A stretch of DNA of 64,000 nt from JBGTGG01 sp964398945 (GCA_964398945.1 CAYNOT010000001.1:272747-336746); one strand, 5' to 3'. Positions 26,604 to 35,900 are shown, counted from the first letter of the stretch. The notes: a model not told the origin generated them from the sequence alone. Numbers and translations are program-made.

Positions 26604-27242
26604 TTAAAACTGGTCTTCGTTATTGTCAGAAGTCTTCTGGTTACAACGTTCTTTGATTACCTCATAAGCTTTCAGGTCGCCTAACTCACCAGCTTTGCTC
26701 AAATCCAGGCAACCACTTTTCACATCACCATAGTTGATGCGGAGGATCCCTCGCATATAATAGGCATCCATATTTTTCGGGTTGATTTGAATGATTTTTG
26801 AACAATCATTGATGGCATCTTCATACGCCTGCAAAAATTGTTTCGCCTTGCCCCTGTTGAAATAAGCTTCAATATAATTTTCATTTAGCCCGACTGCATG
26901 TGTATAGTCTGCAATGGCACCATAATAATCCTGCAGTTTCATTTTTACATTTCCGCGCACAAAGAAAACATCAGCTGACTTTGGGTTTTTCTCAATTGCC
27001 ACATTGTAATCTTTCATCGCACCATGATGGTCCTCAAAAACTTCTTTGATATTGCCCCGAACGTAATAGGCCGTAGCATAATTTGGATCAATCTCGATTG
27101 CTTTGTTCAGGTTTAAAAGCGCTTCCATGTATTCGCGCTTTTCATAAAAATCCATACCTTTTTGAGTATACTCACGTGCATTCTGAGCCGAGGCAAGAAG
27201 TGCGGGCAAACTTAAAACCAATACAACCAATATCTTTTTCAT
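26604..27242 (-). CDS. Exported tetratricopeptide-repeat protein
   Basis: The start at 27242 gives a signal peptide (MKKILVVLVLSLPALLASAQ) and 212 residues. An open extension to 27311 is rejected because a perfect -7 box lies inside it at 27262-27269. Residues ~25-195 form five TPR units, for example MDFYEKREYMEALLNLNKAI, GNIKEVFEDHHGAMKDYNVA and GKAKQFLQAYEDAINDCSKI. It is probably periplasmic and mediates protein contacts; no partner is evident. The C-terminus (CNQKTSDNNEDQF) is unstructured. The REPIN-like element lies just beyond its 3' end. Confidence 0.85.
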   Translation of the reverse strand: MKKILVVLVLSLPALLASAQNAREYTQKGMDFYEKREYMEALLNLNKAIEIDPNYATAYYVRGNIKEVFEDHHGAMKDYNVAIEKNPKSADVFFVRGNVKMKLQDYYGAIADYTHAVGLNENYIEAYFNRGKAKQFLQAYEDAINDCSKIIQINPKNMDAYYMRGILRINYGDVKSGCLDLSKAGELGDLKAYEVIKERCNQKTSDNNEDQF

Positions 27243-27261
27243 GGGAGCCTGTTTTTTTACC

Positions 27262-27269
27262 CAAAAGTA
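27262..27269 (-). promoter_or_regulatory. Bacteroidetes-type -7 element for the TPR gene
   Basis: TACTTTTG on the minus strand is an exact TAnnTTTG match, 20-27 bases before the ATG at 27242. A TTTG lies 24 bp further upstream (slightly long spacing). Its position supports the downstream start and a short leader. Confidence 0.5.
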
Positions 27270-27307
27270 GAATTTACATTCTGGATAAGCAGGCAAACGT
27301 AATATTT

Positions 27308-28162
27308 TCAATGCTTTCCGAGGATTTTATTGGCCAAAATCATGGCTTTCTCAAATTCGTCCTGATTAATATCCAAATCCTCACCTTTATCCTGTAAAAA
27401 AGCCACAATCTTTTCTGTGGCCATATTGCCAACCAGCTTATCCTCAGCCATCGGGCAACCGCCAAATCCATAGATCGCCCCATCAAAACGCTTGCAGCCG
27501 GCTTCATACGCTGCTTTGATTTTTTCTACAGAAGTAGCAGGATTTGAATGCAAGTGCACACCAATCTCCTGTTGGGGGTAAGTTGTTGAAAGCGTCTTAA
27601 ACAATGCACTGATTTGTTCTTTTTTAGCAACACCAATTGTATCCGCCAACGAAACAACATCCGAGCCCAGCGTAATCAAAATGTCTACAAATTGTGAAAC
27701 CAGATCAGCACCGTACGGATCCCCGTAAGGATTGCCAAAACCCATGCTGATGTAAGTGACCAATTTTTTATTGGACTTTAAGCATACCTCCTTGATTTCA
27801 GTGAGCGCATTGAGCGCTTCGGGAATGGACTTGTTTGTGTTCCGTTGTTGAAAGGTTTCGGAAATAGAAAGGGGGAACCCCAAATAGGAGATTGAACTGT
27901 ACGCTGCTGCCTGTTCGGCACCCCGGGTGTTTGCAATAATGGCGAGCAACTTCGACTTCGATTTCCGCACATCCAATTTGGCCAGCACTTCATCCGTATC
28001 CCGCAGTTGGGGGATTGCTTTGGGCGAAACAAAACTCCCGAAATCGATTGTATCGAAACCAACCTTGAGCAATTGCCGGATGTATTGGATTTTGTTTTCG
28101 GTTGGGATAAAATCAACCATTCCCTGCATTGCATCCCGCGGACATTCAATTAGTTTGATCAT
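27308..28162 (-). CDS. mvaB: Hydroxymethylglutaryl-CoA lyase
   Basis: 284 residues, normal for the family. The DRE-TIM fold shows IECPRDAMQGM (metal-binding Arg-Asp), SYLGFPLSISETFQQRNTN, GDVVSLADTIGVAK-like GSDVVSLADTIGVAKKEQ, VHLHSN (metal-ligand His pair) and the active-site loop GFGGCPMAEDKLVGN, where the Cys is catalytic. It splits HMG-CoA into acetoacetate and acetyl-CoA in leucine breakdown. No other leucine-pathway gene is adjacent. Its 3' end abuts the rejected long start of the TPR gene, so the two are separated by 65 bp once that start is corrected. Confidence 0.93.
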   Translation of the reverse strand: MIKLIECPRDAMQGMVDFIPTENKIQYIRQLLKVGFDTIDFGSFVSPKAIPQLRDTDEVLAKLDVRKSKSKLLAIIANTRGAEQAAAYSSISYLGFPLSISETFQQRNTNKSIPEALNALTEIKEVCLKSNKKLVTYISMGFGNPYGDPYGADLVSQFVDILITLGSDVVSLADTIGVAKKEQISALFKTLSTTYPQQEIGVHLHSNPATSVEKIKAAYEAGCKRFDGAIYGFGGCPMAEDKLVGNMATEKIVAFLQDKGEDLDINQDEFEKAMILANKILGKH

Positions 28163-28310
28163 ATTCTGTTAATATTTATCCAGTAACTATATTATTAAAG
28201 GGAAATACAATCAATAATCGGAATTTTCGACAGTTTAACCTCACTTTCATATTTTTTTACAAAATTGAAGGATTAATTCGCGATTGAAACCACTTTACTA
28301 ATAAACGTTT

Positions 28311-30095
28311 ATGCCTTTACCTGAATATTCCGGCACGTTAGGTGTCAAGCGAGCTGCCCATTTATTGCGCAGAGCAACCTTTGGCGCAACCAAACCACAA
28401 ATTGATACATTCGCCACATATACCCCGGTTCAGGCTATAACACAGTTATTTCGGCAAACCCTTCCCGATCCGGTCCTTCCTATCGATCCGGCCACTGGTA
28501 CTGAATGGTTCCTTTCCGGCATTACGGAAGCCAATAGTGAAGGATTTGAACTTGAAAATTATTTCAAACGCTGGGTTGTCGGGCAAATGCTGAGTTCGGG
28601 AATACCGCCTGCACAGTCATTGGCTTATTCTGCCCGTGAAAAAGTTATCTTCTTCTATCATACCCTTTTTACCGCAATCTCAGAAAAAACAGGAAGCAGC
28701 CGTGCGCTCTATTATCAAAACCAGTTGTTTCGTTTGTATGCATTGGATGCGCTCAACCCAGATCCCTTGGGTATTTTCAACATAAAAGAGCTTACCAAAA
28801 AAATAAGTGTCGACAATGCGATGATCCGGTTGTTGGATGGCAATCAAAATGTAAAAGGAAGTGTGAATGAAAATTACGCACGCGAATTATTGGAGTTGTA
28901 TTCCATCGGCAGGGGGCTGGAAGCCAATCTGGCGCTGTTGCCACCAGCTACAGAAGCGGGTGATTACATCGTCTTTAAAGAACAAGATGTGCAGGCAGCA
29001 GCAAAGGTATTGTCGGGTTGGGAGTTTGACCTGGATGGTAATATGCCTTACGCAAGCTTGACAAGCATAGACCCCGATACACTTTTACCAAGGGGAAAAG
29101 TGCGTGGAAGCATTGTAAATGCTTCAGCCCATGACAACAGTACAAAAGTATTTAGCAATCGTTTTGGGGATGCCATCATCCAACCCGATCCAACTTTACT
29201 AAATGGCACCAATGCAACCGAGGCCAGTGCGCTGGAAGAAATTTCCCAACTGATCGAGTTGATCTATGCACAATCGGAAACCCCGATGAATATCTGTCGC
29301 AAGCTCTATCGCTTTTTTGTTTATCATGAAATTACCACTGCCCTTGATAGTACGATCATTGCGGAAATGGCCAATACATTTATTAGTGGCGGATATAAAA
29401 TCCAACCCGTCATTGAAAACCTGTTGCGCAGCCAGCATTTCTATGAGGCGAATGGCGGTGTTGATGATGATAACTTTGGTGCGATCATCAAATCCCCGAT
29501 GGACTTGGTGAATGGGTACATACGGTTCTTCAATCTTCCGGTTCCAACAATGGCTTCCCCGGCAACTTTTTATGAATTTACAGGTGAAGTGCTGGGCGGA
29601 TGCGGAAATATGGGATTGGATTTTTATCAACCATTCGATGTGGCAGGCTATGATGCGTACCATCAGTTTCCCATTTACAACAGGAGTTGGATATCTGTCA
29701 ATTACCTGACGAATCGCTACAATTTTATTCGCAACAATATTTCATCTGCACAAATGGGCATGTTCCGGTTTGATCCCATTGCTTTTATTGAAGCCACCTT
29801 CTCTAATGTTATTGCATCAAATGCGCGCACGTTGGTGATTGAATTGGCCAGGTATCTTTTACCTGTTCAGGACAACCTGACTTTTGATACAGCAGCGGAT
29901 GATGCTTCCGGATTAACAGCCGAACGCCTGAATTATTTCCTTATCACATTTTTATCCGACATCGATCCTCCCGGAACTGAGGAAGCGGAATGGACCAACC
30001 GGTGGACCAATAGAATAGGAATGGATACCGTTCGCGGCCAACTCGAAAATTTATTCAACGCAATGTTGCAGTCACCAGAATACCAATTAATGTAA
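28311..30095 (+). CDS. DUF1800 family protein
   Basis: 594 residues. The N-terminal GVKRAAHLLRRATFGATKPQ and the central NENYARELLELYSIG are the hallmark segments of DUF1800, followed by VQAAAKVLSGWEFD and the C-terminal part with PMDLVNGYIRFF. No clear signal peptide is seen at the chosen ATG. DUF1800 and DUF1501 genes are nearly always adjacent; their biochemical role is not established. The DUF1501 gene starts 6 bp after the stop, and the following barrel and lipoprotein genes are also on this strand with gaps of 6 to 9 bp, so all four form one operon. Confidence 0.9.
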   Translation: MPLPEYSGTLGVKRAAHLLRRATFGATKPQIDTFATYTPVQAITQLFRQTLPDPVLPIDPATGTEWFLSGITEANSEGFELENYFKRWVVGQMLSSGIPPAQSLAYSAREKVIFFYHTLFTAISEKTGSSRALYYQNQLFRLYALDALNPDPLGIFNIKELTKKISVDNAMIRLLDGNQNVKGSVNENYARELLELYSIGRGLEANLALLPPATEAGDYIVFKEQDVQAAAKVLSGWEFDLDGNMPYASLTSIDPDTLLPRGKVRGSIVNASAHDNSTKVFSNRFGDAIIQPDPTLLNGTNATEASALEEISQLIELIYAQSETPMNICRKLYRFFVYHEITTALDSTIIAEMANTFISGGYKIQPVIENLLRSQHFYEANGGVDDDNFGAIIKSPMDLVNGYIRFFNLPVPTMASPATFYEFTGEVLGGCGNMGLDFYQPFDVAGYDAYHQFPIYNRSWISVNYLTNRYNFIRNNISSAQMGMFRFDPIAFIEATFSNVIASNARTLVIELARYLLPVQDNLTFDTAADDASGLTAERLNYFLITFLSDIDPPGTEEAEWTNRWTNRIGMDTVRGQLENLFNAMLQSPEYQLM

Positions 30096-30101
30096 CCATC
30101 T

Positions 30102-31796
30102 ATGAAAAGAAGAAATTTCCTAAAGAAACTTCCGGTAGCTGTCAGTATACCTTTTACCATTGGTGGTATTCCGCTGAATGTAATGGCCGATAATCCACTA
30201 TCAATGTTGGCAAGCCACAGCACGAATGACAAAGTTTTGATTATCCTTCAAATGCATGGCGGCAATGATGGTTTGAATACCCTTATCCCGGTAACGGACT
30301 ACGATCAATATTATAGCCGCAGGGCAAACATTGCCATCCCGGCAAAAGACAGTGTTCGAAAATATATTCCAGTGGACAGTACGCTGCCGTTGGATGCGCA
30401 AGTTGGTTTTCATCCTGATATGCAGGCCATGAAAGGATTGTATGATCAAGGCAGGTTGGGGATTATCCAGGGGGTTTCCTACAAGAACAACAACGGATCA
30501 CACTTTCGTGGAAGGGATATTTCCTTTATGGGTGGAGGTTCCGATGATTATTTTAATTCAGGATGGGTGGGTAGATATCTGCAACATGAATATGCCCCCG
30601 AAACCTATCCGGCTAATTTTCCTAATCCCGAAATGCTAGACCCGCTCGCGCTTGAAATGGGGAATGATGTCTCTTTGATTTTTCATCAGGATGGGAATAT
30701 CCCCACATCCATATCCATTAATGATCCCGTTGGCTTTTTTAACCTGGTCAGTGAATTGGAGGGGTATGATGATGTAGATGCCGACCCCCGGGGAAAACCA
30801 CCGGTTGCGTTGGAAAACTCACCATACGGTAAAGAGCTTGACTGGATATTATCACTCGAAGATAAATCGAAAGACTATGCAGAGCGCTTGTACAATGTTT
30901 ATCAGGCAGGCCGCGCCAGCACTACAACGTATCCTGAATCGTATCCATTCAATGCACCCTCAGGAAGCAAAATCAATAGGTTAACACCACAATTAAAACT
31001 TATAGCAAGACTGCTTGATGGTGGCTGTAAAACAAAAGTATTCTTAGTGAAGATTGGTGGGTTTGATACCCATGCATCACAAGTAGAGTCGTATGATCCT
31101 ACGATGGGCGTACATGCCGCATTAATGTACCACATTTCTAGCGCCATGAAAGCTTTTCAGGAAGACCTTCGGGCAAAAGGCCTTGAAGACCGGGTGCTAT
31201 CGGTCACAACTTCAGAATTTGGCCGCAGGGTCCACTCCAACGGAAGCTATGGTACTGATCATGGAACAGGTGGGCCCGTTTTTGTTTTCGGCAAAAATAC
31301 AATACCCGGTGTGAAGGGTGTGGTCCCTGACTTATCGAAGAACAATGTAGAGATGCAATTCGACTACCGGCAGTTGTATGCCAATTTACTAAAGGATTGG
31401 ATGGAAGTAGACCATGCGAAAGTAAATGAAATATTCTTCGGCAATTTCATTGATGGTACAGTTGATGGTGTTGATTATACCCCCCTTCCATTGGCCAGCC
31501 AGGTGATTACCGATGTTAATGATTTTATTTCGGCACGCTTTGCGTTGGAAGATTGTTATCCCAATCCTGCAAAAGGAAAGACTACCATTCGTTTCAGGAT
31601 CAATACTACCGCACAAGTGGGCGTGAACCTGATGGACATTCAGGGCAAGAAATTACAAACCCTCATTGATGGAACATTTGAGCCCGGTGAACACAGCGTT
31701 GAAGTAATGTTAGATACATTCCCGTCAGGAACTTATCTTTATCAAATGAAAAGCGGGTTCCTGAAAGAAACCAAAAAATTAATCATTGTTGAATAG
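30102..31796 (+). CDS. DUF1501 family protein with T9SS C-terminal sorting domain
   Basis: 564 residues. The N-terminus MKRRNFLKKLPVAVSIPFTI resembles a Tat-type signal (RRxFLK). The DUF1501 body has LQMHGGNDGLNTLIPVTDYD, VGFHPDMQAMKGLYDQGR, KIGGFDTHASQ and TTSEFGRRVHSNGSYGTDHG, a layout like alkaline-phosphatase/sulfatase folds. Residues ~485-564 (YPNPAKGKTTIRF ... GTYLYQMKSG) form the type IX secretion sorting domain, so the protein should be carried over the outer membrane to the surface. Unlike most DUF1501 proteins it has this extra domain, which points to surface location. It pairs with the upstream DUF1800 protein. Confidence 0.92.
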   Translation: MKRRNFLKKLPVAVSIPFTIGGIPLNVMADNPLSMLASHSTNDKVLIILQMHGGNDGLNTLIPVTDYDQYYSRRANIAIPAKDSVRKYIPVDSTLPLDAQVGFHPDMQAMKGLYDQGRLGIIQGVSYKNNNGSHFRGRDISFMGGGSDDYFNSGWVGRYLQHEYAPETYPANFPNPEMLDPLALEMGNDVSLIFHQDGNIPTSISINDPVGFFNLVSELEGYDDVDADPRGKPPVALENSPYGKELDWILSLEDKSKDYAERLYNVYQAGRASTTTYPESYPFNAPSGSKINRLTPQLKLIARLLDGGCKTKVFLVKIGGFDTHASQVESYDPTMGVHAALMYHISSAMKAFQEDLRAKGLEDRVLSVTTSEFGRRVHSNGSYGTDHGTGGPVFVFGKNTIPGVKGVVPDLSKNNVEMQFDYRQLYANLLKDWMEVDHAKVNEIFFGNFIDGTVDGVDYTPLPLASQVITDVNDFISARFALEDCYPNPAKGKTTIRFRINTTAQVGVNLMDIQGKKLQTLIDGTFEPGEHSVEVMLDTFPSGTYLYQMKSGFLKETKKLIIVE

Positions 31797-31802
31797 TACC
31801 AC

Positions 31803-32684
31803 ATGAAAAGACTCCTACCCATCATGCTCTGCCTGGCACTGCTTGGCACTGCAAGTTTTGCACAAACCAAAAAAAGAAAGCCACCTCAAAATTTCAACAC
31901 GAAAAACAAACAGGACGAAAAGTTTTTGGAGAAGCAGTTCTGGATGGGGTTGAAAGCCGGCACCAATCTTTCAAAGGTACATGTCACCAAGGAGTATTCG
32001 GTAATATCCCCGGTGAACAACGAAGAAACCAGCAAAGAATACGAGAGTTTCAATAAACCCGGTTTTCAGGTAGCCCTCGAACTCACGTTTTATTTCAAAG
32101 GTGTTTCGGCAAGCCTTCAACCAACCTATAGAAGTTCATCCTTTGCATACACCAATCATTACGAATGGACCGATTCCGCAACCCCTACAAATTCACTAAC
32201 GCTTGATTACTATCAGGAACAAAAACTTGAATATTTTGAAATTCCGTTCGTAGTCAAATACGATATCCTTTCGGGGAACCTGAGACCTTATATCCAATTG
32301 GGTGGATATGGTGCCTTCCTTATCAATGCCAATAAAACTGTTGAAGTTTCCGGCCTTGACCTTGCTTCCGGTGGTGAAAACCCTTTTACAAATGAACCTG
32401 TGAGTGTTGGTGCCAAAGACCTTTTCGCAAAAAGCAACTGGGGATTAATTGGTGGCGCTGGTGTGAATTACAATGTGGGAAACATTCGCATCAACCTGGA
32501 CATTATGTACCGCTACGGCATGAGCAATATCGCATCGACCCAAAACCGGTATAGCAATGACCGCCTGGCGGGTGTTGGTGATGCTATGGACGACATGACG
32601 ATGGACAATATTTCCATTTCACTTGGGGCGCTGTTCCCGCTGCGCTTTTTATCCAGTGGTTTCAAATCTTCAGATTCAAAATAG
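31803..32684 (+). CDS. Outer-membrane beta-barrel (PorT-like) protein
   Basis: 293 residues with a signal peptide (MKRLLPIMLCLALLGTASFAQ). A basic linker is followed by alternating hydrophobic beta-strands typical of an eight-stranded barrel of the outer-membrane-protein-beta-brl/PorT family: FWMGLKAGTNLSKVHV, GFQVALELTFYFKGVSASL, LRPYIQLGGYGAFLI, WGLIGGAGVNYNVG and ISISLGALFPLRFL. Co-location with the DUF1800/DUF1501 pair suggests a role in display or anchoring of the surface protein, but this is inference. It is separated by 6 bp from DUF1501. Confidence 0.82.
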   Translation: MKRLLPIMLCLALLGTASFAQTKKRKPPQNFNTKNKQDEKFLEKQFWMGLKAGTNLSKVHVTKEYSVISPVNNEETSKEYESFNKPGFQVALELTFYFKGVSASLQPTYRSSSFAYTNHYEWTDSATPTNSLTLDYYQEQKLEYFEIPFVVKYDILSGNLRPYIQLGGYGAFLINANKTVEVSGLDLASGGENPFTNEPVSVGAKDLFAKSNWGLIGGAGVNYNVGNIRINLDIMYRYGMSNIASTQNRYSNDRLAGVGDAMDDMTMDNISISLGALFPLRFLSSGFKSSDSK

Positions 32685-32693
32685 TTCTTTGTC

Positions 32694-33896
32694 ATGATCA
32701 AAAAAATACTTTCTATACTCTCCTTGTTTTTACTGGCATTCGGATACTTCTCGTGCTCTGAAGAGTCGAACCCTGAATTCGATCAGAATAATTTCACAAA
32801 GATTTATGATCATAATTCTTTCTCCGCTACCTATTACCCGATCGATATCCAACAAACTGCTGATGGCGGCTATATTATTCTAGCAAGAACTGAAATAAAT
32901 GATTCTTTCTTCTTTGGAACATATTTAATGAAAGCTGACAAAGATGGGAATTTTGAAAAAGAAGTATACCTCGATGAAAATCTGGTAAACCCAGTTGGAA
33001 AGTTCATGAAGGCCGGGGATATCTATTCCTTCTTTTGCATGGACGAATTGAGCAATTATGAAGCACAAATCGTGACTATTGATGGAAGTGCTGAAAACTT
33101 AACCGTTACGCCTGTAAGTGGGCTAACTTACCCATATATTGCTGCATTGGATAACACCAACTTTATCCTTCAAAGTTACAATCACCTTGACAAGAAAACG
33201 GTAGTCTCTATTGTAAATCCTTCAGGTGGTGTCTCAAATAGTAAAGAATTTGATTTAGGCGCAGGGTTTGAAATAGATCCGGAAATTGACATCGTTCAAC
33301 ATTTTTTCAAGTTCGGTAAAAAGATTCCTTTCCAAGTGGGCAAAACCGGTAGTACCTATTATTTTAATGGATTCTATAATTATTCCATCGCACTTGTCTT
33401 TACCAATCTGATTGCAGATGATCCACAAGGTGTTGTCTACGGTGCGGGGGATAATGGTGGGATAAGTACAGCAGTTCCGATTTCCGGTAATAAATTCGCA
33501 TTGGCGCGAACAAATTTTGGGAAAAACTACATGCAGCCCAATGAAACATTGAACATGAGCGGAATTAGCTCAAGTGAAGGCGGAAACCCATTTCCTGAAT
33601 TGGAATTGAACGCACCCATTCAAATACTCCGCGCAACAAGCGAATCGAAAAGCGTATTGGTATATGCCAGTAACACCCGCTCAAAACAAATTGGTTTATA
33701 CTTCTATGACGAAACAACCGGGGCATTCTTAAGTAGCCGTTATCTTGGTTTTAGCAACCCGTTTGAAATTGGCAATCTCACGCAAACGGAAGATGGCGGG
33801 CTTGCAGTGTGCGGTACTACCTATTTGGCCGGGCGGTTTCCAAGGATATGCCTTTTCAAATTATCAAAAGAAGAATTAGCCAAACAGGTTAAGTAG
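32694..33896 (+). CDS. Hypothetical lipoprotein with beta-propeller-like repeats
   Basis: 400 residues. The lipoprotein signal ends at FSC (MIKKILSILSLFLLAFGYFSC). The body contains repeated QTADGGYIILARTE and QTEDGGLAVCGTTYL segments near both ends, the T-x-DGG-x-x-x-x-G pattern seen in bacterial beta-propeller or delta-60-type repeat lipoproteins. No catalytic motif was seen. It is the last gene of the DUF1800-DUF1501-barrel operon (9-bp gap from the barrel gene), so it may be a periplasmic or surface partner of those proteins. Confidence 0.7.
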   Translation: MIKKILSILSLFLLAFGYFSCSEESNPEFDQNNFTKIYDHNSFSATYYPIDIQQTADGGYIILARTEINDSFFFGTYLMKADKDGNFEKEVYLDENLVNPVGKFMKAGDIYSFFCMDELSNYEAQIVTIDGSAENLTVTPVSGLTYPYIAALDNTNFILQSYNHLDKKTVVSIVNPSGGVSNSKEFDLGAGFEIDPEIDIVQHFFKFGKKIPFQVGKTGSTYYFNGFYNYSIALVFTNLIADDPQGVVYGAGDNGGISTAVPISGNKFALARTNFGKNYMQPNETLNMSGISSSEGGNPFPELELNAPIQILRATSESKSVLVYASNTRSKQIGLYFYDETTGAFLSSRYLGFSNPFEIGNLTQTEDGGLAVCGTTYLAGRFPRICLFKLSKEELAKQVK

Positions 33897-33970
33897 TTTA
33901 GTTTCATTAGTCTGACAGGTATGGAAGATTGCCCCATTTTTTACACCTTGCATCAGATTGATTAGTCAAT

Positions 33971-34993
33971 ATGATCACCATACAGGAGCAAATAAGCCTT
34001 CAGCCCTTCAACACTTTTGGAATTGATGCTACCGCAAAGTATTTCACCATTGTAACATCAAAAGATGCATTGATGGAATTATTTCCGTTGCCCGTTTTTC
34101 AATCCGAAAAGCACATCCTGTTGGGTGCTGGCAGCAATGTTCTGTTTACACAAGATTTCGATGGGCTTGTTATTAAGAATGAGATAAAAGGAATCACGGT
34201 GGTTGCGGAAAGTGAGACCGAGGTAGTGGTGGAAGTAGGCGCAGGTGAGGCCTGGCACGACTTTGTGCTTTATGCAATCAACAAAAACTGGGGCGGCATT
34301 GAAAATTTATCGCTCATCCCGGGAACAATGGGCGCTGCCCCCATGCAAAATATTGGTGCGTATGGTGTGGAAATCAAAGAAGTGATAAAAAAAGTTTCTG
34401 CTGTCGAAATTTCGTCAGGACAAGAAAAAACATTCACAAACGAGGGCTGCCAGTTCGGATATCGGGAAAGCATTTTTAAGCATGAACTCAAAAACAAGTT
34501 CATTATCTCAAGTGTTACTTTAAGGCTTTCAAAAGTCGATCACAACATCAACATATCGTATGGCGGCATACGTGATTCACCGCATATAAAGGGTAAAGAA
34601 ACCGTTACCATACAAGATGTAAGCGCTGCTGTTATTGAAATCAGAAAAAGCAAATTACCCGATCCGCTGAAAATTGGAAACGCAGGAAGCTTCTTCAAAA
34701 ACCCCGTAATTGAAACAGAAGTCTACAATTCACTACGAAAAGATTACCCAACCATACCCGGGTTTAATGTAAATGACCGTGAAATAAAAGTGCCGGCCGC
34801 CTGGCTAATCGAACAAACTGGCTGGAAAGGAAAGACCATTGGAAATGTTGGTGTACATCAGCATCAACCCCTTGTGTTGGTGAACTTTGGGGGTGGCAAA
34901 GGTGATGAAGTACTGTCGCTGGCGAAGCAAGTTCAACAAAGTGTTCACGAAAAATTCGGGGTTAAACTTCAAGTTGAAGTAAACATTGTGTAA
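33971..34993 (+). CDS. murB: UDP-N-acetylenolpyruvoylglucosamine reductase
   Basis: 340 residues, type I MurB length. The FAD-binding motifs GAGSNVLF and LIPGTMGAAPMQNIGAYG are present, as are the catalytic Ser in GNAGSFFKNPV and the C-terminal IEQTGWKGKTIGNVGVHQHQPLVLVN with the catalytic Glu (EVNIV near the end). It reduces UDP-GlcNAc-enolpyruvate to UDP-MurNAc in peptidoglycan synthesis. It stands alone, 74 bp after the lipoprotein gene, and may start its own transcript. Confidence 0.97.
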   Translation: MITIQEQISLQPFNTFGIDATAKYFTIVTSKDALMELFPLPVFQSEKHILLGAGSNVLFTQDFDGLVIKNEIKGITVVAESETEVVVEVGAGEAWHDFVLYAINKNWGGIENLSLIPGTMGAAPMQNIGAYGVEIKEVIKKVSAVEISSGQEKTFTNEGCQFGYRESIFKHELKNKFIISSVTLRLSKVDHNINISYGGIRDSPHIKGKETVTIQDVSAAVIEIRKSKLPDPLKIGNAGSFFKNPVIETEVYNSLRKDYPTIPGFNVNDREIKVPAAWLIEQTGWKGKTIGNVGVHQHQPLVLVNFGGGKGDEVLSLAKQVQQSVHEKFGVKLQVEVNIV

Positions 34994-35068
34994 GGATTTT
35001 TGCCGGAAAATTTTGCTTGCAGCTTATCCTGTAGAAAGTTGGCCTCACGAAAAAAAACTAAAAATATT

Positions 35069-35098
35069 TTTGGTAATAAAAAATTTGTTTTAACTTTT
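35069..35098 (+). promoter_or_regulatory. Bacteroidetes-type promoter of the short unit at 35.1 kb
   Basis: TTTG (35069-35072), an 18-bp spacer and TAACTTTT (35091-35098, one mismatch to TAnnTTTG) stand before the short reading frame at 35135. The expected start point is near 35105. Together with the terminator at 35230-35263 this would give an RNA of about 155 nt. Confidence 0.45.
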
Positions 35099-35134
35099 CA
35101 TTACGTTAGAAGTACAAAATTTTTTTTTAACGCT

Positions 35135-35231
35135 ATGGCAAAAAAAAGTAGCACCAAAAATTTCGATTAAAGCGACTCTTTTGAATGCTACAAATGAAAA
35201 GTACTTAGGTTTGCCTAAACACTTTTTGTAA
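35135..35231 (+). CDS. Short reading frame with an A8 slip; candidate small protein
   Basis: ATG GCA is followed by a run of eight A. Read as written, translation stops after 11 residues. With seven A the frame continues for 31 codons (MAKKVAPKISIK ... GLPKHFL) and ends with TAA at 35229-35231, directly against the base of a strong terminator. The amino-acid mix of the longer frame is protein-like (KISIKATLLNATNEKYLGL). Options are a sequencing error in a homopolymer, translational or transcriptional slippage, or a dead gene; a non-coding RNA with chance coding content is also possible. No family was recognised. Confidence 0.4.
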
Positions 35232-35263
35232 AGGGAAGCAACCACATGTTGCTTCCCTTTTTT
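35230..35263 (+). terminator. Strong intrinsic terminator
   Basis: AAAGGGAAGCAAC (35230-35242) pairs perfectly with GTTGCTTCCCTTT (35248-35260) around a CACAT loop, 13 bp, followed by further T residues to 35263. It ends the short unit from 35105. The rest of 34994-35304 holds only that unit; from 35264 to the deaminase stop nothing was seen. Confidence 0.85.
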
Positions 35264-35304
35264 AATTTACTTTCCCATTACTAATTGACCAATTAGTAAT
35301 CAAA

Positions 35305-35787
35305 TCAAATCATGTGGGTAACATTCGTTAACGTACCAGCATATTTTTCCGCTTCCACGCCAAATTTTTGAAGAAAGTCAACACCTTCATCCGAACCAAT
35401 TCCCTTATACTCGGCATAAGAATTTAAGTAAATAACACGTTTTATTCCCATAGAGAAAATAATCCGCGAACAGGCCAGACAGGGCGAAAGCGTAACATAA
35501 AGGGTAGCTCCTTTCACCGAGGTTTGGTTCTTTACTGCATAGAGGATGGCATTCTGTTCTGCATGGATCGCCAACGAGCAACCTCCTTTGGAATCCCGTG
35601 GGCAACCTTGCGCTGGCCACTCTTCGTCACAATTGTGTGTGCCTGAGGGAGGGCCATTGTAGCCGATCGAAATAATCCGCGTGTCTTTCGCAAGCACTGC
35701 ACCGACATGTCGTTTGATGCAATGCGACCGTTTGGCGAGGTTCACCGCGAGTTCCATATAAATATCATCAAAAGCTGGCTTTACCAT
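35305..35787 (-). CDS. dCMP deaminase (ComEB family)
   Basis: 160 residues. The zinc-binding motifs of cytidine/deoxycytidylate deaminases are present: HAEQNAILYA (His and catalytic Glu) and PCLACSRII (two Cys). The N-terminal RSHCIKRHVGAVLAKDTRIIS and GYNGPPSGTHNC match dCMP deaminases. The ~30-residue insert with CDEEWPAQGCPRDSKGGCS may bind a second zinc, as in phage/T4-type enzymes. It supplies dUMP from dCMP, the substrate of ThyA (8603-9397). It converges on the terminator at 35.26 kb and is divergent from the DUF2911 gene. Confidence 0.92.
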   Translation of the reverse strand: MVKPAFDDIYMELAVNLAKRSHCIKRHVGAVLAKDTRIISIGYNGPPSGTHNCDEEWPAQGCPRDSKGGCSLAIHAEQNAILYAVKNQTSVKGATLYVTLSPCLACSRIIFSMGIKRVIYLNSYAEYKGIGSDEGVDFLQKFGVEAEKYAGTLTNVTHMI

Positions 35788-35900
35788 AGGTCATTACATT
35801 GTTAAAAAAACCATGTACGCATTCCGTTGATCACAATCTACTTCAGGATTTTGTACAGGGTTACTTCTTATCTTATATTAGCCTCGAATTTAGCAGATCA

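Noticed and set aside
29199..29663. 154-residue minus-strand frame
   Set aside because: Antisense shadow of the DUF1800 gene.
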